From the IMG/VR virus record IMGVR_UViG_3300003872_000008, positions 1 through 33,307 of that record: 33,307 nt of DNA; one strand, 5' to 3'. Positions 7,690 through 16,227 of this stretch are shown in pieces. A model generated the notes under the pieces. The model was not told the origin of the DNA, did not search any database, and saw only the letters and a list, made by a program, of their open reading frames with translations. This DNA is from a virus. Every line of letters begins with the position of its first letter. Position 1 is the stretch's first letter. The position numbers were made by a program, and so were the translations under genes.

Positions 7690-9765
7690 CTACACGTTCG
7701 CCCGTATTGTCTGAATCAGGGCGCCGTTCCTGTTCAGCTCCTCAAGCAGCGGAGCGAGGATGGCGCCCTTGTTCGTGCGCACATACTCGGTGAACGACTG
7801 CGGGTCTATGGCGTTCACCGACAGGTTCACTATCACGGGAGGACCGCCCGGAGCACCTCCACGGTTCAGCTCCTTCAGTGTCCCCAGCCCGAGGGTATTC
7901 ACCGCCTCTCTGCTGAGGACGAACTCCCCTCGCTTCAGCAGAGCAAACACCTCATCCTTCGCCAGCCCGCCCGAGTGAAAGCGGGGGATGTAGCCTCCCA
8001 GATGACGTGAAATAGACCCTCCCCCTGAAGCGATGACCCCACCTCCGAACGCTGCGCCAAAGAAGCTCCCGAGCAGGGGGCGTATCACCGCCAGTCTGAG
8101 GAATTCCCTGTATATCTCCCGTGCGATGGATACCATCAGGTTCTTGAAATCGAGGAACTTGTCTGAGAGCGGGTCGAGGACGTCGAGAAGGGAGTTCTCG
8201 ATGGTGAAGCCGATATACTGAATGCTGGATACGATGGCGTCTGCGTTCACCTCGAAAGACTGAGCCAGCCGTTCCCATGCCTGACGGCTTTCCTCGGTCT
8301 TCTCCTTCAGCTGCTCCATCCCCTGCCGCCAGCGCAAGGTGACATCCTCAAGGGGGAACTTCCTCAGTAGGATGGGAGTGCGCAGCTTCAGCCCCGTTTC
8401 CCAGCTGGGGAGGGACAGTTCAGCAGAGGGCAGCTCCCCGAGGGAAACGTCATATATACCGATATCGCCGCCTGCAGGAGCAGGGGGTCTCCGTCGAGGA
8501 GGACGCCCCCCGCCCGCAGGACGGGTGAAAGATGTTCTGATGGACTCGAGCTGAGAACGCAGCTGCCCCAGCGCTGCGGAGGTCTGGTCTGCTGCGGTCT
8601 TCGATTCCTTCAGGTAGCGGATGAGGACACGGTCGATAGCTGCGACCGTTTCGTTCTGTATCTCCCGCAGCTTCTGGCGGAACTCCGCCACGTCTATCCC
8701 ACCCCCGAGCAGCTGAAGGGAGAGCTTCAGCGACCGCATGAACCCCCCTGCGCTGGCACTCAGGATGTCGAGCGCAGCTGCCAGCGCACGGAAGCCCTGC
8801 TGGAGCTTGTCCACGAAGGTGATGAGGAGTTGGATGGCTCCGATGGAAACGTCCACGAAGGCGAGAATGGCATCGCCGGTGAACTTGGCGAGGTCGCTCA
8901 GAACCGCCCAGCCCTCCTTCGAGGTCGCCCAGTCCACGAACTGCTCCAGCGCCCTCTTGAGCCTCTCGAATGCCCCCGTGTCCGCTACCGCCGCTCTGAA
9001 GTCGAACCACACACTCTTCAGCCGTGCTATGACCCCGTCCCACGTGTCCTCGAATTCCTTGGCTGTCCCGCCAAACCTCCGCTTCAGACCGGAGAATATG
9101 ATGTTCAGCGCCGTCTGGGCATCTATCCCCGCCTGCAGGAGGTCTTCCAGCTCCTGTGTTGTGACGCCGAGACCCTCTGCGAGGATTTCCCGAATCGGAA
9201 TGCCGGCGTTCGAGAGCTGTATCATTTCCTGCGCTGCCAGCTTCCCCCTCGTGTATATCTGTCCCAGAGCCAGCCCTATCCTCTGAAGAACTTCCTCACT
9301 GCCCCCCATGGCGAGGATGGTATCCACGAGGATGTTCATCTGTTCGATGCTGGGGCGCAGACCATACGCCTGCAGGGTGATGAACATGTCAATGGCTTCT
9401 TTCGTGCTGATGGGGAGCTTCGACGCCCACGCATGCAGCTGCTGAAACGCTTTCTCCCCATCTTGACCGACTGCCCTCAGCCTCAGCTTCAGGATTTCTA
9501 TCTCTGAGGCAACGCCGGCGACAGACCGCATGAACATACCGACAGAACCTACGGTGAATGCACCGATGATGGCGTTTTTCAGGTTGAAAACGCTGCGCCG
9601 CAACCGTGAAAAAGAAGCATTCAGCCGCTCTGAAAGGGATGAGAACTTCCGCTCTGTCCTCCCTGCTGCTCCCTCCAGCTCCCGCAGTTTCCCCTGAAGA
9701 CGGCGGAATGCCCTGTCGGTCTCGTCGACCGCTTCCAGAATGAGCCTGACCTTGTCGTCCGCCAT
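7690..9765 (-). CDS. Tape measure protein
   Basis: 691 residues. N-terminal coiled coil (about 1-60, LILEAVDETDRAFRRLQGKL), then a hydrophobic stretch and the conserved tape-measure block with LPISTKEAIDMFITLQAYGL, LGQIYTRGKLAAQEMIQLSN and GIPIREILAEGLGV, ending in a Gly-rich hydrophobic region and the phage tail signature GGYIPRFHSGGLAKDEVFAL. With the usual relation of about 0.15 nm per residue the tail would be roughly 100 nm long (inference). It follows the two chaperone-like genes and precedes the tip cluster; start ATG overlaps the previous stop in TGATG. Confidence 0.95.
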   Translation of the reverse strand: MADDKVRLILEAVDETDRAFRRLQGKLRELEGAAGRTERKFSSLSERLNASFSRLRRSVFNLKNAIIGAFTVGSVGMFMRSVAGVASEIEILKLRLRAVGQDGEKAFQQLHAWASKLPISTKEAIDMFITLQAYGLRPSIEQMNILVDTILAMGGSEEVLQRIGLALGQIYTRGKLAAQEMIQLSNAGIPIREILAEGLGVTTQELEDLLQAGIDAQTALNIIFSGLKRRFGGTAKEFEDTWDGVIARLKSVWFDFRAAVADTGAFERLKRALEQFVDWATSKEGWAVLSDLAKFTGDAILAFVDVSIGAIQLLITFVDKLQQGFRALAAALDILSASAGGFMRSLKLSLQLLGGGIDVAEFRQKLREIQNETVAAIDRVLIRYLKESKTAADQTSAALGQLRSQLESIRTSFTRPAGGGRPPRRRPPAPAGGDIGIYDVSLGELPSAELSLPSWETGLKLRTPILLRKFPLEDVTLRWRQGMEQLKEKTEESRQAWERLAQSFEVNADAIVSSIQYIGFTIENSLLDVLDPLSDKFLDFKNLMVSIAREIYREFLRLAVIRPLLGSFFGAAFGGGVIASGGGSISRHLGGYIPRFHSGGLAKDEVFALLKRGEFVLSREAVNTLGLGTLKELNRGGAPGGPPVIVNLSVNAIDPQSFTEYVRTNKGAILAPLLEELNRNGALIQTIRANV

Positions 9766-10016
9766 CAGTTGAGCTCCCTCAGCTCGAAGTCTTCAGGCAG
9801 CTTCTTCCCCGCTTTCTGCGCCAGCCTGCGGTATATTTCCCGCTGCTTTTCGGCTTTCTCCGCCGGGGTCTCCCCGACCAGAAACCGTATCACAGCCTCA
9901 CGAAACAGCAGCTTCCGGGACTGAAACTTCACATACGGCTGGACTTCCTCGAGCGTGTAGCCCCAGAGCACCTCCTCTCGCTTCGTGATGTCCCCGTCTG
10001 TCAGGAGAACGACCAT
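9765..10016 (-). CDS. Small protein in tail assembly chaperone position (gpT-like?)
   Basis: 83 residues, charged and helical, with no known motif. It sits where the frameshifted chaperone extension (lambda gpGT type) lies in siphophages, directly before the tape measure. Relative to the upstream chaperone its frame is -1 and stays open upstream across the end of that gene. No canonical X XXY YYZ slippery heptamer was found, and it has its own ATG at 10016 preceded by AGGAAATAGAAGAG. Independent translation is the simpler reading. Confidence 0.7.
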   Translation of the reverse strand: MVVLLTDGDITKREEVLWGYTLEEVQPYVKFQSRKLLFREAVIRFLVGETPAEKAEKQREIYRRLAQKAGKKLPEDFELRELN

Positions 10017-10021
10017 CTCTT

Positions 10022-10411
10022 CTATTTCCTCTCTGAGGCTTCGGAAGTTTCCAGCTGCCCCGTGATGGTCTCTATCAGCTGGACTATCTCCTCGACCAGC
10101 TTCCCGATGCGGTGCGTGGCGAAAAAATCGGACAGTATCTCCACCATGTCGCTGAATTCCAGATGAGCATACAGGAAAGCCTCCTCCTCGTCGAGGTTCC
10201 TGCCACGCAGCCCTTTGTCCTCCGGGACAAGGATGATGGCGAATATGCGGGGGAGGTGCCTGAGATTCTTCACGATGAGGCTCTTCACATCGTCGATATC
10301 AGACAGGTCGATGTCCGCCTGCGCCAGATACTCCGCCAGCTGGAGCACCTGACCCATCACCAGCTTCCCCGTCCGAAACTTTCGCCCGCCGATTGTGTAT
10401 GTCTTCCTCAT
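10022..10411 (-). CDS. Tail assembly chaperone (gpG-like)
   Basis: 129 residues, acidic and helical, beginning MRKTYTIGGRKFRTGKLVMG, a pattern usual for siphophage tail assembly chaperones that bind the tape measure protein before tail tube polymerisation. It lies between the tail tube gene (ATGA overlap at 10408-10411) and the small gene 9765-10016, then the tape measure. Assignment rests mainly on position, size and composition. Confidence 0.75.
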   Translation of the reverse strand: MRKTYTIGGRKFRTGKLVMGQVLQLAEYLAQADIDLSDIDDVKSLIVKNLRHLPRIFAIILVPEDKGLRGRNLDEEEAFLYAHLEFSDMVEILSDFFATHRIGKLVEEIVQLIETITGQLETSEASERK

Positions 10412-11382
10412 ATTGCTGCCTCCGTGTTTTTCACGGTGATTTGCAGGGCGGACGCCTCTACGGAGTTGTCGTAGTATGCCTCGAAGGGCAGCTCTATCAT
10501 GATGCCCGCTGCGCCCTCGATGGCGACCGACCGTGGGGAATATGTCAGCTCCGGAACGAAGAACTCGAGGTATTCATTTCCTGCAGTCCCATCCCCCGTG
10601 CCTTTCTGGAAGGCTATCTTCAGCGAGGTTTCTGTGGAGTTGACCGCCTTGTCGTAGAGCGTCGTATTCTCGAACAGGGCGGTCAGGGTCCCACTGACCC
10701 TCACGGTGCCCTCGGGGAGATACTTCCTCTCTCCGCTGTTCCCCAGCACATACACACCGTCGTCGAGAGCGTTCTCCACCACCAGCTCTGCGACAGATGC
10801 AATGCCGATAGGCGCTCCGCCCTCCTCTATGGTGGCGATGTGCTGCCCATCGAAGGGCTGATAGCCGTTGTCCACCGGGGTCGTGTCGAAGCTGGTAGCT
10901 GATACTGTTTCCCGCACGCCGAGGATGTCGAAGGTGACCTCCTGAAACCCCTCATCCCTGAAGGAAAAGGATGCTCGGTTGATTTTGCAGCCGTCATACT
11001 GAAAATACTGCCCTATATCCGTGAAGCCTTTTTCCAGAAAGAAGGAGGGGAGTGTGTCCGCAATGGTGATGACATGTGTGTATGGAGCAGCGCCGTTGGT
11101 GTCGGTGGTGGTGACTGCCCCGAGCAGGAACTTCAGGAAACTGGGCAGCTGAAAAGGGTTCAGATGGGTGACAATACTTCCCGACACATCTTTTCTCCCC
11201 CGCACGGGTCTGGTGGGGTTTCTGTTCCCACGGAGGATGGGGGTCGATATCTGATTCACCGCCAATCCGATGTCGCACGTCACTATATGCAGCTTCTTCG
11301 CATCTGGTGTGGTCGGGCGGGTGGCAAACGCTGCCTCCTCCTGAAAAATGACCTGAGCCTTGCTGCCGATTGCCTGCGCCAT
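10408..11382 (-). CDS. Major tail tube protein
   Basis: 324 residues, predominantly beta, with RGRKDVSGSIVTHLNPFQLP and LPSFLKFLLGAVTTT near residues 60-95, and a second similar half with LPEGTVRVSGTLTALFENTT near 225-245. This matches the Phage_tube_2-type tail tube proteins, in which a duplicated beta-sandwich hexamerises into the tube. GGAGG lies six bases before the ATG at 11382. An in-frame GTG one codon earlier is less well spaced. It precedes the chaperone genes as usual. Confidence 0.85.
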   Translation of the reverse strand: MAQAIGSKAQVIFQEEAAFATRPTTPDAKKLHIVTCDIGLAVNQISTPILRGNRNPTRPVRGRKDVSGSIVTHLNPFQLPSFLKFLLGAVTTTDTNGAAPYTHVITIADTLPSFFLEKGFTDIGQYFQYDGCKINRASFSFRDEGFQEVTFDILGVRETVSATSFDTTPVDNGYQPFDGQHIATIEEGGAPIGIASVAELVVENALDDGVYVLGNSGERKYLPEGTVRVSGTLTALFENTTLYDKAVNSTETSLKIAFQKGTGDGTAGNEYLEFFVPELTYSPRSVAIEGAAGIMIELPFEAYYDNSVEASALQITVKNTEAAI

Positions 11383-11407
11383 CACATACCTCCTGCATTC
11401 TATTCTC

Positions 11408-11962
11408 TCACAGCTCGCCCTCTATCAGCTTTTCCCTGAAGAGGGACAGCAGCCCCGGGATGGATATACGGCGGAGCCAGCCGTATATGAACTCTTCTCC
11501 GTATCCGTTTTCTGTGCGCTCGATATAGTAGTGCGCACGGTAGGCACGAAAGATGGTGAGCAGCCTGTCGCTGTCCGTCGAGTTCACCGCCCAGAGGGTT
11601 TTTGGTCCCAGAATCCCGTCTACCTTCAGGAGCTTTCGCCCGCACAGGCGGAGCGACTTCTGGAGCAGCCTGACCGCTGTGGTGGGATGCAGGTTGACCG
11701 CACTGTCGAAGATGAACTCCGCTACTTCCTGCTCTTTCACCCTCGTCAGATTCAAGTTTTCCCACATCCGCCGATAGAACCCTACCGCCAGCGCTCGGGC
11801 GGTGGTGTAGTCCCCGATATCCACATACTCCCAACCCTCCCAGTCGGGGTTGTAGCGGCGGGAAATCCCGAAGAAGGTTTCTCCGCCCCTGTCCGCAGGA
11901 TGGTTGGAATACTCACCTTCCCACTCAAAAACCTTTGTGACAGCCAAGCTGAAGCTCGCCAT
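11408..11962 (-). CDS. Endolysin, GH108-type muramidase with peptidoglycan-binding C-terminus
   Basis: 184 residues. The N-terminal segment FEWEGEYSNHPADRGGETFF matches the catalytic motif of glycoside hydrolase family 108 (Glu at about residue 15, followed by the Asp and the GGET segment); GIS follows. Residues about 95-175 (VRLLQKSLRLCG..VDGILGPKTLWAVN) match the PG_binding_3 repeat found in the same family. No signal peptide, so it needs a holin. The ATG at 11962 follows GAGGTGG. The lysis gene lies between head-tail and tail tube genes, about 10 kb from the holin and spanins. Confidence 0.92.
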   Translation of the reverse strand: MASFSLAVTKVFEWEGEYSNHPADRGGETFFGISRRYNPDWEGWEYVDIGDYTTARALAVGFYRRMWENLNLTRVKEQEVAEFIFDSAVNLHPTTAVRLLQKSLRLCGRKLLKVDGILGPKTLWAVNSTDSDRLLTIFRAYRAHYYIERTENGYGEEFIYGWLRRISIPGLLSLFREKLIEGEL

Positions 11963-11971
11963 CACACCACC

Positions 11972-12211
11972 TCAGATGAAGTCGTTGAGCTCGTCGCTGT
12001 CCACATTCAGCCTCACCGCTATCTTCACCACCATACGCTTGATATCCTTGATATCCTTGCGCAGCTCCTCTATCTGCTTCTCTGCTTCTTCCATGCGCAG
12101 TGCCATGACCTTGTCCTCACGTGAGTTGGCGATGGCTTTCAGCCCCGCCGCCATGATTTCTCGGGCTATCAGCGACCCGAGCACCAGAGCCAGAACTTCG
12201 TATCCACTCAC
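11972..12211 (-). CDS. Small membrane-anchored coiled-coil protein, possible lysis accessory
   Basis: 79 residues: one hydrophobic segment (about 4-26) then a charged coiled coil with heptad spacing (EEAEKQIEELRKDIKDIKRM). The layout resembles hemolysin XhlA-type or membrane-anchored lysis helpers. GTG start at 12211 overlaps the stop of the gp10-like gene (GTGA) and the endolysin follows after 9 bases, so the pair may work together. It could be a second holin or antiholin, or an unrelated tail assembly protein. Confidence 0.65.
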   Translation of the reverse strand: MSGYEVLALVLGSLIAREIMAAGLKAIANSREDKVMALRMEEAEKQIEELRKDIKDIKRMVVKIAVRLNVDSDELNDFI

Positions 12212-12732
12212 AGCAGCTCCCTCAGCTTCTTCTTCGCCCGCTCAAGGAACTCGACCGGGTCGATGCGTCTCGGTATTCTCACCTTCCGCTTCAGGACATA
12301 CATAGGGACCGCTCCACGGGGGGTCCTCTGATATATCACGCCGTCACGGATGAAGGTATCAGGAATATCCCGTGGGGATTTGTAGCGGGAGACTCCCGCA
12401 GGGGTTCTGGCGTGCTGAGTGGGAACGGCGAGGAACCTCGCCCGCTTCGGGGTGATTTCCGTATATGTGCCTTTCCGCCCTATATGGGTCTTCGCATAGC
12501 GAACGCCGAAGACTACCCCCGCATATATTCTGTTCCCCCGCTCTTCATACAGCTCCCGGACAGACCTTCTCAGCGTTCCGCTCCTGACCTTCAGCGCCTG
12601 CCCTGAGAGGTAGTTCAGCACCATATCGGTATACATGTGACGAGCCAGCTGGCGCATAGCGGAGCGAATACTCGTTCTCGTGGTTTCCACCATTTCTCCC
12701 TCATCATAGAGGAAGCGGATGCGAACCCTCAT
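12208..12732 (-). CDS. HK97 gp10-like head-tail / neck protein
   Basis: 174 residues, basic. The core MVLNYLSGQALKVRSGTLRR followed by VRYAKTHIGRKG is the typical pattern of the HK97-gp10/minor tail family of head-completion proteins. The start ATG at 12732 overlaps the upstream connector stop (TGATG). The longer open frame back to 12885 is rejected because it overlaps the connector gene. It is followed by membrane and lysis genes rather than by a tail terminator. Confidence 0.8.
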   Translation of the reverse strand: MRVRIRFLYDEGEMVETTRTSIRSAMRQLARHMYTDMVLNYLSGQALKVRSGTLRRSVRELYEERGNRIYAGVVFGVRYAKTHIGRKGTYTEITPKRARFLAVPTQHARTPAGVSRYKSPRDIPDTFIRDGVIYQRTPRGAVPMYVLKRKVRIPRRIDPVEFLERAKKKLRELL

Positions 12733-13289
12733 CAGAACGGCTGTCTCCTGTGGTGCTGGAGGATGGACCGCACTTCCGGGAGGAGAGAAATGGGCTGTAT
12801 CTGCATGGAGCCGTCGGGCATGGCGATGGATGTTGCCCCCAGCTCGTGGCGCCGTCGGAATTCGTATGCGGTCTGATAGAGACATGCTTTCTTGATGTCG
12901 TCCGGGACCATCAGTATCCCCTCAGCTCCCTCCTTGTAGCCGCCTGTATAGCTGATTTCCAGCCCCAGCGGGCGGGAGTAGACGGGGGTGACGAAGGTGA
13001 TGAGACCGCTATCAGGGTCGAGAAAGTAGTCCGAACTGTCTTTCATGAGATAGCCGTCCCTTGTCACGGAAAAGGGCTGCGACGTGTCAACCGGAAAGGC
13101 TCTGACCTGATACATCGTGAAGCCGTCCCCGTAGAGCTTTTCGGTCCTCGCCTGATAGGTGAGGTCTCGGTTCAGGAAGGTCTCCATGCGCTTCGATACC
13201 ATCTCTATGAGCATGAGTAGAACGCTGTCGTGTTCTGTGTCCGTCTTCTCGAGAAAACTCTTCAGCTCCTGCAGTCCTATCAGCTTCAC
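12732..13289 (-). CDS. Head-tail connector (gp6-like)
   Basis: 185 residues. The helical N-terminus (LQELKSFLEKTDTEHDSVLL), the middle segment SYTGGYKEGAEGILMVPDDI and the C-terminal YQTAYEFRRR are characteristic of HK97 gp6-like / phage_connect connectors that dock under the portal ring. GTG start at 13289 overlaps the previous stop (GTGA), with GGAGG 9 bases upstream. Order after the capsid gene supports the assignment. Confidence 0.88.
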   Translation of the reverse strand: MKLIGLQELKSFLEKTDTEHDSVLLMLIEMVSKRMETFLNRDLTYQARTEKLYGDGFTMYQVRAFPVDTSQPFSVTRDGYLMKDSSDYFLDPDSGLITFVTPVYSRPLGLEISYTGGYKEGAEGILMVPDDIKKACLYQTAYEFRRRHELGATSIAMPDGSMQIQPISLLPEVRSILQHHRRQPF

Positions 13290-13516
13290 CTGTTTTCAGC
13301 CTCCCCTTCCTGAATGGCGGTGGTCTTCGGGGCTTTCACCTGCTTCCCCGCCTTCTTCTTTTCTTCCCGCACGGGCTCCACCTTCCACTTCTGCGCTTCA
13401 TATTCCTCATTGGAAAGCATGACTATCTGACCTGCCCTGTATGGTCTGGGGGGCGTGCCGAGCCAGACAACATAGCCTCTCCTGACCCTGTATTTCTTCC
13501 TTTTCTCCTCAGACAT
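13286..13516 (-). CDS. Small basic protein between capsid and connector, unknown
   Basis: 76 residues, Lys/Glu/Arg rich. Residues 8-40 (YRVRRGYVVWLGTPPRPYRA) look like a small folded domain; the C-terminal half is charged and probably disordered. Strong AAAAAGGAGGTGAGCA site before the ATG at 13516. Small genes at this position often encode minor head or decoration-related proteins, but no family was recognised. Confidence 0.75.
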   Translation of the reverse strand: MSEEKRKKYRVRRGYVVWLGTPPRPYRAGQIVMLSNEEYEAQKWKVEPVREEKKKAGKQVKAPKTTAIQEGEAENR

Positions 13517-13533
13517 TGCTCACCTCCTTTTTA

Positions 13534-13552
13534 TGGGGGCGAGGAGCCCCCA
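13534..13552 (-). other. Stable hairpin after the major capsid gene
   Basis: Perfect 7-bp stem TGGGGGC / GCCCCCA with a 5-base loop, just after the tandem stops TGA TAG of the capsid gene and before the next ribosome site. It lacks a T-run on the minus strand, so it is probably an mRNA-stabilising or attenuating structure rather than a full intrinsic terminator. Confidence 0.6.
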
Positions 13553-13555
13553 CTA

Positions 13556-14737
13556 TCAGACTGCAGATGCATCGTTCAGCAGGCAGAAGCTCTCGGGGTG
13601 TCTGACACCGATATCAACGTCCTGTATGACCCGGAACCACGTCTGGTTCGTCTCGAAAGATGTTCCCGCCTGCATCGAAGCTGCTATCTCTATCCCCGTC
13701 CACTGCGCCACTATCAGCTCCTGCCAGTTCCCGAAGTAGACCTCCGTGAGGTTGGTCCCTGTTCCCTTCGTGAGGTTGGTGGGGAGCTGGGTGGTCATGA
13801 AGTAGGGGTATTCGACGAGCTGCTTGTCTTTCAGTCCTTCGACCCAGCGCATGTAGTCCCCTGTTCCTGTCGCCTTCAGCTTCTTCAGCTTCCTGATGAC
13901 CGCAGGGTGAGTGATGAATGCGAGAGAACCTCTGAGAGTGTTCGCCTGCGCCAGCTCGAACTCCATATCGATGGCGTGGTCGAAAGTGAAGTCTCCGCCG
14001 TTTGCGCCGATGGCGACTGTCTTGATTCCTGCTGTGTTCGCTATGCCGACGGGGGTGCTTCCTGTCCCGTCGCCCCGCAGAGCCTTGATATCGAGCTCGA
14101 GGGCAATCGCCTGAGCGAAGTCCCTCCTGATGATGGTCTCCACCGAAGGGTTCGCCAGCCTGATGAGCCTGTTCGATACTCGCATCAGGGCTGCCATGGT
14201 CTTCGGAGTGAGCTGGAGCTGACCGAAGGCGAGGTCAGAAGCGGTGATGGCGGTGTTCTCGCCGACCCAGTATACGATGGCTCCGCCTGTCTGCTTCGGA
14301 ATATCCACGGGGCTGCCTACCAGCTGGTCGAGGGACGTTGCACCAGCCCTCGTCACGACAGCTTCAGCCCGGATGAGTTCGATGAGCTGTGGTATATACT
14401 GCACGGGGACGATATAGCCGCCTGCGGACGGGGTTCCTGCGGCGAGGTCCTTCCTCTTCGTAGCCTCCTCGACGACCTCCTTCTCGAACTCTGCGTCTTC
14501 CCATTCCCCAAACAGGATTCCACGAAACGCTTTCGCCAGCGAGAACTCCCGCTTCGCCATCTCCTCTTCCAGCCCGGGAATCTTGAACTTCTTGAGCTGT
14601 GTCTCGAGGTATTCCAGCCGCTTGTCAATCGTCTGTATGAGCTCGTCGTGGTTCGTGAGCTTCTCACTCACCTCTGTTCGGAGAGCCTTCAGCTCCTCAA
14701 CCGCCTTTTCCACAACAGCCATAGGGTCTTTCGCCAT
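13556..14737 (-). CDS. Major capsid protein, HK97 fold
   Basis: 393 residues. Residues 1-90 form a coiled-coil delta/scaffold domain (VEELKALRTEVSEKL, IDKRLEYLETQLKKF). The mature part probably begins near residue 95-105 (LAAGTPSAGGYIVPVQY), the usual HK97-type cleavage zone. Then come the E-loop and P-domain patterns (IPKQTGGAIVYWVGE, LTPKTMAALMRVSNRLI) and A-domain (ALRGDGTGSTPVGIANT). The last codons of the protease gene (GGAGGT) serve as ribosome site; one base separates the genes. It forms the icosahedral shell. Confidence 0.96.
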   Translation of the reverse strand: MAKDPMAVVEKAVEELKALRTEVSEKLTNHDELIQTIDKRLEYLETQLKKFKIPGLEEEMAKREFSLAKAFRGILFGEWEDAEFEKEVVEEATKRKDLAAGTPSAGGYIVPVQYIPQLIELIRAEAVVTRAGATSLDQLVGSPVDIPKQTGGAIVYWVGENTAITASDLAFGQLQLTPKTMAALMRVSNRLIRLANPSVETIIRRDFAQAIALELDIKALRGDGTGSTPVGIANTAGIKTVAIGANGGDFTFDHAIDMEFELAQANTLRGSLAFITHPAVIRKLKKLKATGTGDYMRWVEGLKDKQLVEYPYFMTTQLPTNLTKGTGTNLTEVYFGNWQELIVAQWTGIEIAASMQAGTSFETNQTWFRVIQDVDIGVRHPESFCLLNDASAV

Positions 14738-14738
14738 T

Positions 14739-15911
14739 TCATGAACCTCCTATACTTCTGCGTGTGCTCTGAAGCTCATCCAGCAGACTCTTCAGCCTCT
14801 CTTCCGGTATGCCTTCCCCTGAAGGCTCACCGCCGTGGGGGGCATCGGAGCGATAGGCGGTCGCCAGCTCCTCCACTGTGTCTGAGAGGCTGTCGAGCTT
14901 CGCTTCCATATGAAGAATGAGCTTCAGTATCTCAGAAAGCTCCCGACGCTCCAGATTCGGGAGCTGGTTCAGCACGAACTCGACGGGGTCATACTCCTTG
15001 TATTCGGGGACTTCCATCTCGAAGCGCCGGTAGTATTTCGCCAGAAAGGAGTATGCCCGCTTCCTCACATCTTCAGGGATGTCCACCCCACCTCTGGCAC
15101 CGAGCACCGCCGCCATAGCAGCGATGACCCCACCCTTTGTGGCGGTCAGCTTCCCGCTGATGACCCGAGCGAAGGGGAGCTTGTAGTCGCCGAAATTCTT
15201 TGACCCCCGCTTCCCGACCACGAACCCCCTCGCATACATACCGAAGTTCACTTTTTCTTTTTCCCCGCTCCCATCGGACGAAGCCCACCTCCTGATTTCA
15301 TCCCTTGCCCGTGCGCCGTCCCAGCTCCGCTCCTCAGAAAGCGGGAGATTCCCGTCGCCTGTGATAGACCAGCCTTCGCCTTTCAGCTCTTCTCCGAATG
15401 CTTTGATAGTCAGTTCCGCCAGCTCTTTCTCTATCCCGTCCCCTTCCTCGACATGCTTCTGCAGTGCTTCGGGGTTGGCGGGGACGAGCACCTGTGATAT
15501 TTCTATCAGCTCGCTCTTCGTGTATATCCGCCTGACCTCGTCATCTCCCGGCTCGTCTTCCACAGGGATGAAGCCGATGCTGAATGCGGCGATGCCCTTC
15601 TTCGCCAGCTTGTATGCCCAGTCCGCCTCCTCATTCCCTTCCCCCACGAAATACTGATACTTCGCCACCCACCTGTTTCCCTGCCTCCGCAGCTCCTTCA
15701 CCATTCCTATCTGCTTGCGCAGGTCGTCGTATCTATGAGAAGAAAGAAGAACGGGATGCTTCATGTAGTTTTCCACGTTGATACCGGAGGCTTTCACTAC
15801 TTCCCCGTGCCTATCTTTCACTTCTGTGCTGATGACAGCCTCGAAAGTATAGGGTTCTCCGTCTACCTCTTTCAGACTTTCTGGCTTGAAAACCTTGAAA
15901 ATTGTGCTCAT
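14739..15911 (-). CDS. Prohead serine protease (S78-like) with C-terminal extension
   Basis: 390 residues. The protease domain spans about 1-150: DRHGEVV near 33-39, HPVLLSSH with probable catalytic His59, FSIGF with nucleophile Ser111, and ELIEIS with acidic residues 134/137, as in HK97-type proteases. Residues about 195-300 hold a second domain (WDGARARDEIRRWAS, YKLPFARVISGKL, GARGGVDIPEDVRKRA) often joined to such proteases in phage and prophage genomes. A C-terminal helical region (about 320-390) may act as scaffold. ATG at 15911 has AAGGAGGAG upstream. Confidence 0.92.
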   Translation of the reverse strand: MSTIFKVFKPESLKEVDGEPYTFEAVISTEVKDRHGEVVKASGINVENYMKHPVLLSSHRYDDLRKQIGMVKELRRQGNRWVAKYQYFVGEGNEEADWAYKLAKKGIAAFSIGFIPVEDEPGDDEVRRIYTKSELIEISQVLVPANPEALQKHVEEGDGIEKELAELTIKAFGEELKGEGWSITGDGNLPLSEERSWDGARARDEIRRWASSDGSGEKEKVNFGMYARGFVVGKRGSKNFGDYKLPFARVISGKLTATKGGVIAAMAAVLGARGGVDIPEDVRKRAYSFLAKYYRRFEMEVPEYKEYDPVEFVLNQLPNLERRELSEILKLILHMEAKLDSLSDTVEELATAYRSDAPHGGEPSGEGIPEERLKSLLDELQSTRRSIGGS

Positions 15912-15954
15912 ATCAACTCCTCCTTCCTTAATTTAGCCCGCTTTTTCTCGCCCT

Positions 15955-16227
15955 TCAATCTTTCACCTCCTCCTTGTCTCTGAAGTCCCAGCCGGCATCA
16001 AGCAGGCTCAGAATCAGGTCGACGTGGCTGTATCCTTCCTTCACGCTGTCTTCTATGCCTTCTTCACCCATCACACCATACCGAACGAGGACCTTCGGAA
16101 GAGAGCGGACCACCTGCATCACCTCGCTGTCCCCCCAGAAGGACTGAATGACCCCTTCTCCGTCCTCCCGCACATAGAGAACCGCTGACTGCCCTCCTTT
16201 TCTCAGCTTCCACTTCCACACCTTCAC
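15955..16227 (-). CDS. Small protein between portal and protease, unknown
   Basis: 90 residues starting from GTG at 16227, which overlaps the portal stop (GTGA) and has GGGAGGTG upstream. The longer frame back to 16443 only reads through the portal gene. The sequence begins with a small basic beta segment (VKVWKWKLRKGGQSAVLYVR) and ends in acidic helices. No family recognised; it is probably a minor head protein or assembly factor by position. Confidence 0.7.
   Translation of the reverse strand: MKVWKWKLRKGGQSAVLYVREDGEGVIQSFWGDSEVMQVVRSLPKVLVRYGVMGEEGIEDSVKEGYSHVDLILSLLDAGWDFRDKEEVKD

Noticed and set aside
10014-10060. Programmed -1 frameshift joining the two tail chaperone genes
   Set aside because: Frames would permit it, but no canonical slippery heptamer is present and the downstream gene has its own ATG and ribosome site.
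12733-12885. N-terminal extension of the gp10-like gene
   Set aside because: Overlaps the connector gene; the coupled ATG at 12732 fits better.
13598-14920. Plus-strand open frame of 440 codons opposite the capsid gene
   Set aside because: Antisense shadow of the well-identified major capsid gene; no ribosome site and no protein-like motifs.
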